Assembly (NCBI GenBank): GCA_016859345.1 | Contig: CM029120.1 | Coordinates: 8,200,001 to 8,264,000 of the forward strand | Source of the DNA: Istiophorus platypterus | Taxonomy: Eukaryota > Chordata > Actinopteri > Istiophoriformes > Istiophoridae | Length of the DNA: 64,000 bases | Direction: 5' to 3' | Program-made: the position numbers and the translations under genes | In this document: positions 12,180 through 25,855 of the stretch, piece after piece | How positions within the stretch are numbered: position 1 is the first letter of the stretch | Layout: every line of letters starts with the position of its first letter | Notes under the pieces: model-generated | The model's database searches: none | Seen by the model: only the letters and a program-made list of their open reading frames with translations | What the model was told of the DNA's origin: nothing

Positions 12180-15100
12180 ATGTTGTAATAAAATGAGGTA
12201 GAATCATTATTTGTTTGAGGTATAATTATTATTTGTTTTCATTGTGTGTACCTGTAAACTTCAGCACAAGTGTGACTCGTAGGAAAAAATTAATATTGTG
12301 TAACAGTGTCTAATATTTATTGCTGTTTTTGCTTTGGTCTTATGTAATACTGTGGGGGTTTTGTTTTTTTTATCATTATTGTACTTGGATTATAAACAAG
12401 AAGTTGTGGCTCCATTGCAGCCTACTTATCAAACCACCGATAGCTTCATACCCAATGGAAATAATCTTATATTTATACTGTAATATGCTTTTATAATAAA
12501 ATATGAAAAGGACAGCTGATGTAATTTGCCATGACATTTACCGTTGTGATGTAGCGGGAATGGAATTCAGGTGCATCCTTCAGAAATGTGAGCCCAGGGT
12601 GCGTGTCCACTATGTCCTAATCAGACAAGCACAAACAAGAAGGGCCAGATAAGAACACACAATTTAGACAAGTCTGAGGGAAATCTACAGATGACAGCAC
12701 AAAGACTGTGTAACATATCTGACTCATCAATGTCAATAAGACATTTACCTGCAGTAGAGGAATGAAGTCCTCTTGCTCAAGGTAGTTGCAGCCAGGTTTA
12801 GCTAGCAGGTAGATAAACCTCGACGCATCATCGTGGCAACTGTGCAACAACCTGCAGGAAAGGAGAGGAGAGGTAAGGAAAGAGCTCCCCCCATAACCTG
12901 ATGACTGATAGAGCCTTAATGAACTAAAAATCTGATAAACACAATGTCTGCCTTACTTCCTCCAGGTTGCAATGAAGGAGTGAACAGAGACAAAGCCTGT
13001 CCTCTCGCCACCTGCCGCGTAGAACATGGGGGCCTTCCAGTAAAGTGGACACCCGCATGCCTGAAGAGAGACGCAAGCAACAATACCATTAGCTTACCCT
13101 GAAGAACAATTTGGCGCTGTACTTCAAAACAGTGGGTTTCCAAGAATTGGTGATCACCCTGCTTAGAAAGGAGCGGCAGCATGAAAACCACATTTTATCG
13201 CCCAGGCCACTGTTTGTTTTGATTTCTAGAACAAAGACAATGCTTCTAGAGAACATTTATGGAATAAAGCAGTGTGGTAGCTCTGAGGAAAAAAAGTGTG
13301 AAAAGAACATTACAATGTCAATCATAATGTCTTTTGTTCAACTGCTGACCTTTGCGATCTTGCCCATTTCATATATGTCAGCCTTCTCCTCCTCGAACTC
13401 AGTGAAGGCCGTCTCGATGGCAGCGATGGCTGCATCGTGGTTGGCAGCCGTGCCCAGGGCAGGGAGCCCACGGGGGTAGTAGAACCTGGGAATGTTGATG
13501 GCAGCGGGAGGAGGGCTGACTATCACCGGAGCCAGGGGAGGGCTGGGTGAGCGCGGTGTCGGAGCGGGTGTGGCCGGGGCAGGGGCGGGGGCCGGCGGAG
13601 GTGTGCCTGGTTTCTTGTCTGGTTTGGACTGGACCTGAAAAGAGAGATTAAAGATTGTGTGTGGGAATGGATAGGCAGGGATGGGGGTGATTACCTGTTC
13701 GTGTTGGTAACTTTACAACTGGTATTTGTGTTTCTTTTAAACCATAACTAGTTATATTTTGAAATATGAATACATTAATTTTAACTTTCTTTCATATGGT
13801 CTGTGAACCAAATCTTAAAAGAAAACCATGACTCATATAACATCTTCCATAGACAACATGTTAATGACAGAAACACACAGTCTAGGTTCCAAACAAGATA
13901 ACAAGATAACAGCTGACAGTACACTTGCAGCCATTTGCTATGTTTTTATTTTTTATTGTAAAAAGTGTTAGTTAAGGATTTTCTTACTGTCAGAGGTAAC
14001 TTTCCCCTGAGCTGCAGACAGTCAACTTCAAATTTCATGGAAAATAAACCATATGTAAGGGATGTGGTGGAAACTCATAGTGAATCATAACCATACATAC
14101 AAACAGCGAGAGACATGCATTGCAGTCTGTCACTGAGTCAGTCGATTAAAGCAGTCAGCACTTAAGACCGATTTAAACTGCCGGCAAGAAAAGCTTCAGG
14201 TGGCACTGTGCACTCGAGACTATGTTGGTCTTGATGTTATCCATCTTAATCTCTGGCACTTTAACTAAATAGTAAAGCAGAATAAACAACAACACAGTAA
14301 TATATTTATTGGGGTTTGATCAAGCCCTTTTAGATGCATACTTTGCACACATCTATAAAGAAGATACGGTAGATAAGTGTAAGACGAGGAACAAAACTGG
14401 CCATAAAGAAAAAAAGGAAAGAGGCATTCTGGGTAGTGTATAGTGATGCATGCATGTAAAATTGTAATGATGGCTTGAGAAGAAAATTTTAGTCCTCAGT
14501 GATATCTACTTAATAATTCACAATACGACAAATTCTTCTACCGGCAAGGACAAGGTGAGATGACACGGCAAGTCACCTACTAGCAACAAGAAGCTGCACG
14601 TCACAGGTGATGCTGCTCAAGACGTGAAAAGTTACGGATTTCGATTTGTGAAAAGAAAAGGCCAGGACTTAACTAACACTTCTCAAATCAAAACTAGTCA
14701 TTGTGTTTTAGCAGAAACTCCCCTGGTGCCTGCCGTGGTTGGTGGGCTTCTTCTCGAGGGCCTCCAAACTATGTGCGTATTGAGCAGGACAGCTGTAGCA
14801 CCCCCCCCACTCTCCTTCACAGCATTCATTCTATCACTCTATTCCTGCACCTCCTACCCTATTAATACCCTTCTGGTATCTGCCTCGGAATAGTCTGTCG
14901 TCCCAGGCATGTCACTCTGTGTGTATGAGAGCAGCAAGCTGCACCTACTGTAAATGTGTGTATTTAATGTATTAAAATCTCCCTTGCTTACATGTGTAAC
15001 TTGTATAGAGGAAGATAACAAAGAATGAGATACACATTAAGAGGCAATTATTTTACAAATAGTTTGAGTATATTTTCTGGGTGTCTCAACTTTTCTTTCT

Positions 15101-18010
15101 ATTGGGTCCAAACTTGCACTCCATCCTTTCTGCCTCTTTCCACGACTGACCTGTTGCTGCTGGAAGGACTTGAGTCTCTTTTTGAAGCGTGAGGGGAGGA
15201 CAAAGTCACACCCCCTGGCCAGAAAGGCCAGCTCTCCCCTCAGGTCAGGGTCCCGGCGTAACGACGTCTCCTTGATCATCATAGTGGGGGCCGAGACTCG
15301 CAACCCACCACCAGACACAGCCACCGGTACGGCTGTTGAAATCGCGGTTTGCAGATGGACCAGCTAGTCCGGCAACCAAACAACTAGTGAAAGGAAACTG
15401 AGCGGGCTGAAATAAAACAGTCCAACTAACAGCTCAGATATCCAGTAAGCAAAAAAAAAAAAAAAAAAAGCCAAACACCTTCAGGAAAGTAAAGGAATAT
15501 CCAGCATGTGAGTTACTTCACACAAAACCTCCTGCAGCAATCATACACTCAGAAAATCTTTTTCTTCCAGATTCCACTTGAATGCACAGGCTCCTGAAGC
15601 GGTGTCCTGTGCAACAGTAATCCAGCAGAGTATCTGTGTAAAGAGATGTTCCTTAAGACCCTCGTGTTGCTCTGAAGGCCGAAAGGCAGAACCATGGTAC
15701 CGGGCTGTTCTATGGCAAACCGCAGCCCCAAACGGTGGCTTCTATCTGATGTAGAAACCCCTCTGGTGTTTCCCTGTCAGCGCTGGATGTATGTATTTGG
15801 TGCAGTCTCACTTGCGCCTGCTGCTCCAAGCTGTGCTCTGACAAACTGCACAGGGAAACATGAGCCATGCCAGGGTCTGGCAACATACACGCAGCGGACC
15901 GGCTATCCTGAGCATCGGGGTTGGGGGTGCGCGCGCCGGGGGGCTTTGGGGGGGGGGGGGGGGGGGCCATGTCGCATATCTGTGTGTAGTGTTTTGCGGG
16001 ACCTGAGCCTTCATCAGTCCCTGCCTTTGATGAAAGGTAGCCAGTGAGGAAGTTACAACTCAGAGTGACTCCAATTGAAATAATTCTACAGCAGACTGGA
16101 AGCTTGGGTCGGTGCTTCAGCGCGACAAGTAAGCCGAAATGCCATCATTGAAGTAATTTGGGATGGAGTGATAAATCAACGAGCAAAGCACCTGTTGTTA
16201 TATCTGTTGACATACAGTAATTCCCCTGGACTAGCTCACTGACTGAAAGTAGCATTCCCTGTTGGTTTTTTTTTTTTAAATGCACAAGTGTATGTAAAGT
16301 AGCTCTGGATTAAGGCTGCAAATGATAATTATCGTTATTTATATATTTTTGAATGATCAATTAAGCCACTAGTGTATAAAATGTCAGGAAATTAATTAAA
16401 AAAAATGCTTATGACAAACATCAAATGGGGCTGCAACAATTATTTTCAATACTGAGTAACCTGCCAGTATCAAAATGTCCAAAAAAAAAAAAGAAAGAAA
16501 AATTCCCATCACAATGTCTCGTAGCCAGAGGTGATGTCTTCACTTGCTTGTATTATTCCTCTAACAGTCCAAAGGCCCAAGACTGCCAATTTACTATTAA
16601 ATATGAGGAAGAAAACTAGTAAATCCTGACATTTGAGATGATTAAATTATGGCCAGCAGACTGGGATTAAATGATTTTCAAAGTATTTATTTTTTATCAT
16701 TTTAATGGTCATTGTCTAGTTGAGTAATTTCAGCAATGCGGACCAAAACCCAGAGGTATTAAGTTCACAATGATATAAACAACGAAAAGCAGAAAGTCCT
16801 CCCTATTTGAGAAGTCGGAAACCGGGGACCACAAATTTAATTATCAAGAATCTCCCAATCATTTTAGCCCCTGTAAAACCATTACTGAAATTTAGGTTTA
16901 GTTCTGGACAAAAAAATATTAATGTAGTTGTTGTGGCTGAATTGTTATAAATATAAAACAATCTCAGAGGAGGAAAAATGTCAACAAATTTATACCCTGA
17001 CAAGTTAGCACATATGGTGACAGCTAATTGATAGTCAGTATAAATATCTTAGAGTATGAATTGCCAGTACAACATCCCCCATATGCCAGGAAGCCCGGAG
17101 TCTGCCCTTTCTCTCAGCTATGCCAATTCAGGCCAGTACCCCTTCAGTGCCAAGCAACACCTATCCGAAGCCTGTCAGTGCCCTGAGAGAGGGGATCCCT
17201 CAAGCCGGACAGGACAGACCTATTTTAAACCTGTCCAGCTAAAATCCCTCCAACACCAAGGCACAACACCTGATGTCGGCCGTATAACCGTTTACAAACC
17301 CTCATATCAAAGTTTGCCGCCGACCGTGAAAGAAAAAGGAAACCGTAAGTTTGGCGTGTTAAACACAGATTCCACCGTGGTTGTGTCAGAGCAGCACAGA
17401 CAGAGGGTCTAGTGCCATCTAGTGCTACACCGGGCTGCACTGGGTAGGTGACCCATGGAACAGAGGGATATATTTAAGCAGAAATACATGAGCGCTCTTG
17501 GATGAAAACTTTTCAGGAACTAAGGAAATGATTTTCCAGTTCATGTGGTCATGAAGTCATCTACTAACTTAAGGGACCATTAAAAGTGTAATTATGAGCT
17601 TTTCAACACAACATGCTACTTTCATGCTTGTGCTTTGTTTTTGTTTTTTTTCTCTACATCTTAATTATTTTCTTGTTATTTACTATAACTCTTTAATACC
17701 TCTGCTTCTCGGTCCATTGAAGACCTTGTTCCTGCTGCCCACATGACCCATGTTTTTTTGTGAGTACTTCATCACTTCGCTCACATTGATGTCAACACGG
17801 CGTGTGAGAGATGAATAACAGACTTCTCACGATGTACGTGTAGAAAAGTCTAGGGATGTGTGTGCATGTGTGAGTGACTTTCCAGAGAAACAAGTGAGTC
17901 ACCTTGGGTTTTTAGGGCAAATCCTCTATGCTCCCTGTGCACCCTACGGAATTCTTTGGAACAACTGGACTCTGTACCGAAGCCAAGGTCACATACCGAA
18001 CACCCCCTCC

Positions 18011-18041
<31 letters not shown>

Positions 18042-18211
18042 TCATGCACACATTGTCTGCACTCTGGCCACTTCTTACCTCCATGTGGCAGAGGAGAACA
18101 TTATACAATCAGGATCTCGTGTCTATCAACAAATGAGCACAATCTGGGGAGTGCACAGCTGCTTTCTCACCAGCCTCTCATGTCATGTTGATTCTCCCCC
18201 GCCCCTCCCTC

Positions 18212-18261
<50 letters not shown>

Positions 18262-18399
18262 CCCTTCATCTCTGCTGCTCTCAGTTTGATCACTTAATGT
18301 TAGTTCCCACCATCTCCTCTGCACTACCTCATCAACTGGACCGATGCACTTGTGATATCATAAATCTCTGTATAAAGAGATACGTGTGTGTGTGCATGC

Positions 18400-18434
<35 letters not shown>

Positions 18435-20131
18435 GGGAGCCCAAACAGATGCCACTGGGCAGCTGTGTGCTCTTTTCCTGTCTGACTGACAGTCGGTGTA
18501 ACCCTGCCCTCTTACCAAGTCTCTGCTCGGTCCTAAAACCTGCCCCCTGCCCTGCTAAACCTTTTTCGTCATCTCAGACACTAAAACGTTATCTTGACCA
18601 GACACCTAAACGAAAAACAGTTAACTTATCAGGTTGTGAAACTGTCAGGGTGGTGATTTCTCAGAAACAAACAAACTCCTTTAAATATTCACAGATATTC
18701 CTCTATAATATGTGGGAAAGTAGCTGCAGTCTGCTCAGGTGACACGAAAACAACCCGTGGGACAGGCTGTTCCCGCTGGGGGACATACTTAAGGCAAACA
18801 GTGATAGGTTGGGGAGTTCTGAGGCCACCCGAATGAATAACAACCATTGTTTGTTTTGGCCAACAACTTAACTGTTGTGGTTCACCTGTAGCGCTCACTT
18901 AACACCTGTTTCCAGCAGAAGCGAGTGAAAAAGGCTGTGATGAGCTATGTCACCCTCCAACAACCACTGTCAGGCTAAGGAAGTGAGGCCTTTAGCAGCC
19001 ATAAGCCAGATATGTTTCTTCCTTATCAAAAGAGGAGTAGGCATTGTACATTCATTCATTGGGTGGCCAGAGATAAATACTAATGTTGATCCGTATCTAC
19101 TGGAGGTGTAAATAGGTATCTGTTTGCTAATGGGAACAATATGTAAATGCAGTGTTAAGAGCTTGTTCTGCCACTATCAGCTGGCATTATAATTAAAATG
19201 TTACAGTTTAAATGAAAATTAATGATAAAAAAAAACCCAATTAAAACCATAAAGAATCTTGACTTTTACTGATAAATGTAACATTACATCATTTCATAGC
19301 ATTACAAACAAAGAAGTATTACATGGATTAAAACTGGATAAAACCTAAATATAAGTTAATATTAAAAAGTTTGTGTACTGTTATCTGATACTATCATACA
19401 TTGAAAACAGTGCACTTATATCAGGCTTGTATTTTCAGTGATCAGTTGAATAACAAAAGTGCTCATTTTCATCAAAATTCTAACTACAATTATACCTGTA
19501 ATTAATATGAATAAATATACTGAAAAATAATCAAACAATATGGCATTTGCTTGAACCTATGTGAACAACATCCTAATCTCCCCAAAATGTTCCTCTAAGT
19601 TGCTGGTTAACGCAGAGGAAAGACAGAAAGACAAGGTTATGGGAATTTGGTAGAGAGGGAGGAAGTGCTAATGGAAATTTTAAGGGGGGGGGCTGTGCAA
19701 CAGGTGTGTGTATGTGTATGCTGAGTGTTATGTCTGCAAGTGCTCCCCTCCGCCCACTGCGCAGACCTAATCCAAGCCCGCCGCTACAGGAACAGGTGAG
19801 TCAGCAGCCTTCACGACACTGATCAAATAAATGCATGATGGGAAGACAGAGGAAGAGGGTCAGCTGTCCAACAACAGCTGCCGCCTTCATTGAACTGTTA
19901 AATACATGTACACATGCCCTCTGAAGGGTTTAATTAGCACATAAGCATTGATAAATGTGTCAAATTTGTTATGGCATATCTTTTGTGTGTGTGTGTGTGT
20001 GTGTGTTGGTGGGTGCATGTGTGCGTGTTTGCATATATGCCTCTGTGAATTCAGTTAACAAGAATGGCTTCTTCCAGTCTTTCAGAGAAGTTAAATAGTG
20101 TGAACATAACAGCTTCCTAAACAAACAAATG

Positions 20132-20188
<57 letters not shown>

Positions 20189-23100
20189 ACACACCTGCTC
20201 TGTGAAATTGGCTGTCTGCCGTCTGTAAAATTATCCGTGTAAATATAGCCACCGATTTCATGTTTATTTCTGCTTCAGGCACCAGGCAGACTTCACACAC
20301 ATATGGATGCACATGTGACAACACACACATGCATGAGTTTGGGACAGATGCATGGAAAATGCAATTTAGTAGACTCCGGAGATAACTTAGTAGAGTCCCG
20401 ATCAGGCATTGAAATGGACTCCTCAATTATATATCATTTCTTGTTTGATTTTCTGATTTACAAACTTTGTATGATGTAAAGTCACAGCTATATCTAAAAT
20501 TGGAACGTGATTTCTGACTACACTGAAAAAATGCTTCGAAGATGTGCTTTCTTTGAACCTTTGCACAAATGTTAAAATTATTAAGTTACAGGTTTGCATA
20601 GCACTTTTTTCTTAAAATGTTTACTGTCGTCATTACTTCATTGGCAGGTGCACGTTGTTATGAATGTCAGCCTTATATTTTTATGCAATGTTATTTTTAA
20701 TACTTGCAGTCAAGCCAAGTGCCCACTGGGACAAATAAAGTTTAAACTTAAACCTGATATTACATTTTAAAAAAAAGAAAGCTACGCCCCCCCCTTCCTC
20801 ATCTTTCTGATTACACACACTCACTTTAGACCAGGCCTGCCAAATGCCATCACCATGGTGATAACCCTTTCCCTGGATTGAGCGGTGGGTGGAATGCTCC
20901 CAGGGTTACCGTGCCAACAGCAGGAAACATCGATGCTCTATTCTTTATTCCGAGTTTCACTTCCTCTCAAGAGGGATACACACCCACCCACACACCCACC
21001 CACACACACACACACACACGCGAACACAAACAGACGCACAAAGTTGCATTGGGAGCCGCCACTCCAAACTGGGGAAAATGAACCCGGTTCAAGTGCTGCT
21101 TCCGTGATAGATGAGGTGAATCCCAGCTAGCCATGGTCTGCCTCACGTCCGAATAAGAGGAGGACAACACGGGAACGGTTAAAAACACAGCTGCGGTAGC
21201 TGTCGCCTTGGAAGCAGAAGCGGTTCTGTAATAGAAATGTGACAGGCCCAAGAACCACAGCAGCCAACGCAGCCACTTTTTTTTTTTTTTCCAACAAGCC
21301 ACTGAACCTCTAACGACTGACACTGGATTTCTGAGAAGTACAGAGCACAATGCAATGCAGATAATAATAAACAAAGATGTGTCCGAAATCACTGTTGCTA
21401 CCTCATTCACTGCCCCCTATATAATGTCAGTAGTTCACTCAGTAATCAGCAGGGCATTGAAATGTTGGTCACCTACCAATCATCATCATTTTGCTGTATA
21501 GCTGACAGCTTAAAGATGCACATGGTACCTCTCATATCTATAAATGTTAGAAAAGAGCCATGTACATGCTGTGCACACTATGTTTTTCATTACACTGTGG
21601 AATTTTTGAGGGCATTACATAGTGGATAATTTTACACACTCTTACTTTGGACTGAAAATTGAGTGCACTATATTGTAAATGCAGTTATTTCGGACACAGC
21701 CTAAGAATCCACAGCCATGCTAGTGGCTCTTCGAGACTATACTTAGGCACTGCAGTGGATTCTGGTGACTGCTAATGTCAGAATGCTAATGTGCTCACGA
21801 TGATAGTCAGTGAAGTTACGACTTGGCATAAGATGAAAAGACAGCCGCCCGTCTGATGTGCAGACATTATACTGCAAGCCAGGATCATAAAACCATTAAC
21901 GTTCATTGTCTGGGAACCACAAATTTCTTTATCAAAATTTGTGCAAATCCATCTAATATATATTGAGATTAAAAGTCAGGGGATCACAAAAGTCATTAGG
22001 ATTCATCCTATGAGCACCACGGATATCTGCGCCGAATCTCATGGCAGACCATCCAACAGATGTGGAGAAATTTCACTAAAAACCAAAAACGTCAGCCGCA
22101 TGGTGGCATAAAAGGGAAATGTTGGGATCCCATTAGGATTCATCATCTGCAAACCAAGAATGTCTATAAAAACTTTTATGGCAATCCATCCAATAGATGT
22201 TGGGATATTCCTCACAGCTGGCCTGGCTCCGTACAATGAAAACAAACTCCACCTACAGGCACATTTAAATACAACTGATTAATATGTTATATCTTGTTCG
22301 TTAGAGTCATACAAATATCAATGTGTAAAAACGAGAGATTACCATCTTTCTGTAGTGATTAAATCATTCAGCACATGCTCCACCTTAAAAGGGCAATCTG
22401 TTGTTTTTACACATTGTTTGCACTGGTTAAACAAACGAGATATATTGTTTAATTTAGTGAACATTAGAGAGCTTTTCCTGCTGTCTTTAGTCTTTCTAGT
22501 GAGCTAACAGGCATATTTATTTTCTCATCTCGCCATCAAAAAGACAGAATGTAAGAGTATTTCCACAAATTTTGCACTTTTCCTTTGATAATGTTCTTTC
22601 GCTTGCAATACTTTCTTCCTTCTTGGCATGAGGGGAACTAATCTGACAGTTTTGTGAATCAGTTTTCCCGATACTTTACTATTTATTTTTCAAAACTTTG
22701 GTTTAACTCTTGTCTATGGTTTCTGTTTTTCTGATAATCACTACCATTGTTGTTTTTTATCCAACTGTGTTTTCACACTTTCCCAGTTGTTTCCAATAAA
22801 GACTTTGGAGACCAACTGCTGTCTTCAGTTTTTATTGGAAGACTCCTGTTTTAAATCATGTAGCCGCAATAATTTGTACTTTTTTTTATGGAATTTTTGC
22901 CCTTATTTGACAGTCAGCCGAATCCAACTCCGGCAAAGGGCCCGGGCTGGATTTGAACCCAGGCTGCTGTGGTAAGGACTTAGCCCTAATCATATGCTCC
23001 TATGCAAGCTAGTAGTATATCCTGCATTGTACCTTTTATTGTGGATCCATTCCTTTTCTTGTGGAGAGAGCTTATAGTGATGGCAGGAGACTACCCATGT

Positions 23101-25576
23101 AAGGATATTTTTACAGTTTAACACACTTAAAGTAACAGGAAATATAAGATAATAATACATTTTGAATAGTAAATATCATTGAATTTAATTTCTCAAAATA
23201 AATATATTCAAATAAGCCAACTGTTTTAAATCTCAACTGAAAAAATAACAAATGTACATGAAAATGCCTCAAATAAATGACTTTTGCTGCATTTTTACTG
23301 CTTTGGAATTATTTTCTGTCAACATACACATCAATACTGCTACATCTGTGAAGACATAATATTGGCTGATAATATAAACCTACTGGGCTCTTACCCCACA
23401 TGCACTCTAACAGGATGTCATTCTCAATAACTGCATCATGTAAAAACATTGACCTGAAATTTTAAGGCCATAAGGACTAAACCACAGAAGGAGTGGCTTC
23501 CTGCTTGGAAAAGATTTATAGATTTATTTTTTTTTACTTGTCATATCATTTTACTACCTATTTCTGGGAGGGATGCCCAGCTAGATCATCAGAAAAAAAA
23601 GCCCAATGAATCATCTTTCTCAGTGGGAAAAGAAGCCTGTCAACAAGTAATGTTTAATAACAACAAACTCCAAGGTTTCCTTGGCCAGCCTCACTTTTTA
23701 TATTTATACATATGACTATCAGGGTACGATTTGCATTACCTATTCATGGCTATTTTAGGATTTAGAGGAAGCGAGCTAATCGTACATCAGCAATAGTGAT
23801 GGGCCTCAGCCTGAAGCTGTAGTGAGAGAGCTGTCACTGGAGTTGATGCCAATGCCAGAGCAAATCCGCTCATGTCTGTGCCCTTTTTTTTTTCCGACGG
23901 AGGGGTAAAGATAGACAGGAATGTTGGGAGGGGGAAATGTGTCAGCATTAATAAGTATCCACTGCACAATGAATTCCCATTTTGCTGCAGCCACATGATA
24001 CTAATGGCAAATCTTTGGAGGAGTTGGTCAGGGAGCAGTGACGAATGATGCATAAAAAGGTGGAGATGCTAAGGGAAAAAAAACAAAAAGGTGCACCTAT
24101 CGCGTAAGTAATAATCCTAACCTACAGGTCATTTTGAAGCATCATAGACATTACCTTAACATTCTTTCATCATGCATCTCAAGCAATATTCTCCCAGTAA
24201 ACTATATTATTCCAACATAAGACAAGAGACTATAAGAACCAGCACAGTACTGTATCTTGCACAAACCTTTTCCTCCTAACAGTCTTTTCATTCTGTCAGA
24301 GTTTGAATACACATTGTTTTTATTCCTGTGCTCACCTAAAAGCAATAAAAGCAGCTTATGAAATGCAAGTGCTGAAAACCCGATGCACTGGTCTCAGTTC
24401 ACCAAATATCCTGTAGATGGAGCTACGGATCCTCTTCGTATCAAACACCAGGGGTAAGCCCACACTTTACTCTATTATCCGATAGGGGCTGAGAGTCACT
24501 AGGGGGTAGCAGCTCTCTGCATATTACAGGGTCTGAATGGTCAAACGCTCTAGCATCATAGGTGAGTCTGGGTCTGACAGAGGCCGCTGGTTTCTGCTGC
24601 CTTTGATCCTGCGTGTCTCAGCTCCCTGAGCTCATCTCATTCAAGGGCAAAATTCCTGGAATCCCTTTGGAGATGTTTATTTAATGGGAAAAAAATATGC
24701 CTGTAGCCAAAGAGCGAGCTACAGCTTTACATATCAGTGTTATACCAACAATATCCAGCTTTTGCTACTAGTGATGCATTACACAGCAATGGATTTTTTT
24801 TAAAGTATAATAAATCAGTAATACTTTTCTATAAACATAAGAAAAGATAATCTTCTTAGGCCAACACTAGATGCATTGTGCAGCTTTCTTCTAATTCACA
24901 CAGAATTATGTCTGCGCGTTAAAATTTAGGACACAGGCACATAATTAATTTCAGAGAGGAAATCTTGACACGCTGGCTGTTGAGAGCATCTTAGCAGCTG
25001 AGGCACTTTTCCGGAGAAAACCCCCGGTTCAATTTGGGTGGAGCTCGGTTAAGGGTGAGTGCAAATAGAGAGGGGAGGGGGAGGTTAGACGGGGAGACTG
25101 GAGGGAGATGGGTGGATGGGTGGGTTATGTGAGGTGGGGGTTGCGTGTGGGGGGTGACACCCAAGCCACTACTGAGTCATGATGTTCTGGAACATTGGCA
25201 AACTCTTCGACATGGAAACACACACATGCACAAACACAGACACGTACACACAGCCGACCACACCCACACCAACACTTTCAGGATTCGGAAATAACCCTAA
25301 AAAAAAAAACATCCAGTCTCCATTTGATCTCCCCTGGTGCCATAATTTTTCAAGGAAGACCCCAATGGCCAATTAGACTGCACAACTGATATTCTGGGGT
25401 AGGGGAGTCCCACCAAACATCTACTGCTTATAAACATATTGAGCTGGTTTCCATGGTGACGCAAAGGAAGGCCTAAAGAGTTACGCAGCAGTGACTCCCA
25501 CTGAGTTAAAAACTTTTCAGATGAAAAAGTGACTCGTATTATAAAAAAAAAAAAAAAAAAAAAAAGTCAGGCTTGC

Positions 25577-25623
<47 letters not shown>

Positions 25624-25773
25624 TGTGTGTGTGTGACTGTGTGTGTTCATACAAGCATCTGTGCAAGTGTACACACACAGTCCATCAAAGCACACTGCAT
25701 TGGGAACAGCAGTTGGATGATATCCCAGCCTGCATTGGGAGTGGTGAATTATGATGTCAATTGCATAAAAGTG

Positions 25774-25855
<82 letters not shown>

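Noticed and set aside
15283..15324. Longer PR72 start (14 residues upstream)
   Set aside because: The upstream frame begins with GTG, not ATG. The double ATG at 15277-15282 matches the known PR72 start.
22915..22985. tRNA-like GGGTTCAAATCC motif on the minus strand
   Set aside because: Only a T-arm-like box is present. The surrounding order and A-rich tail fit a SINE fragment rather than a tRNA gene.
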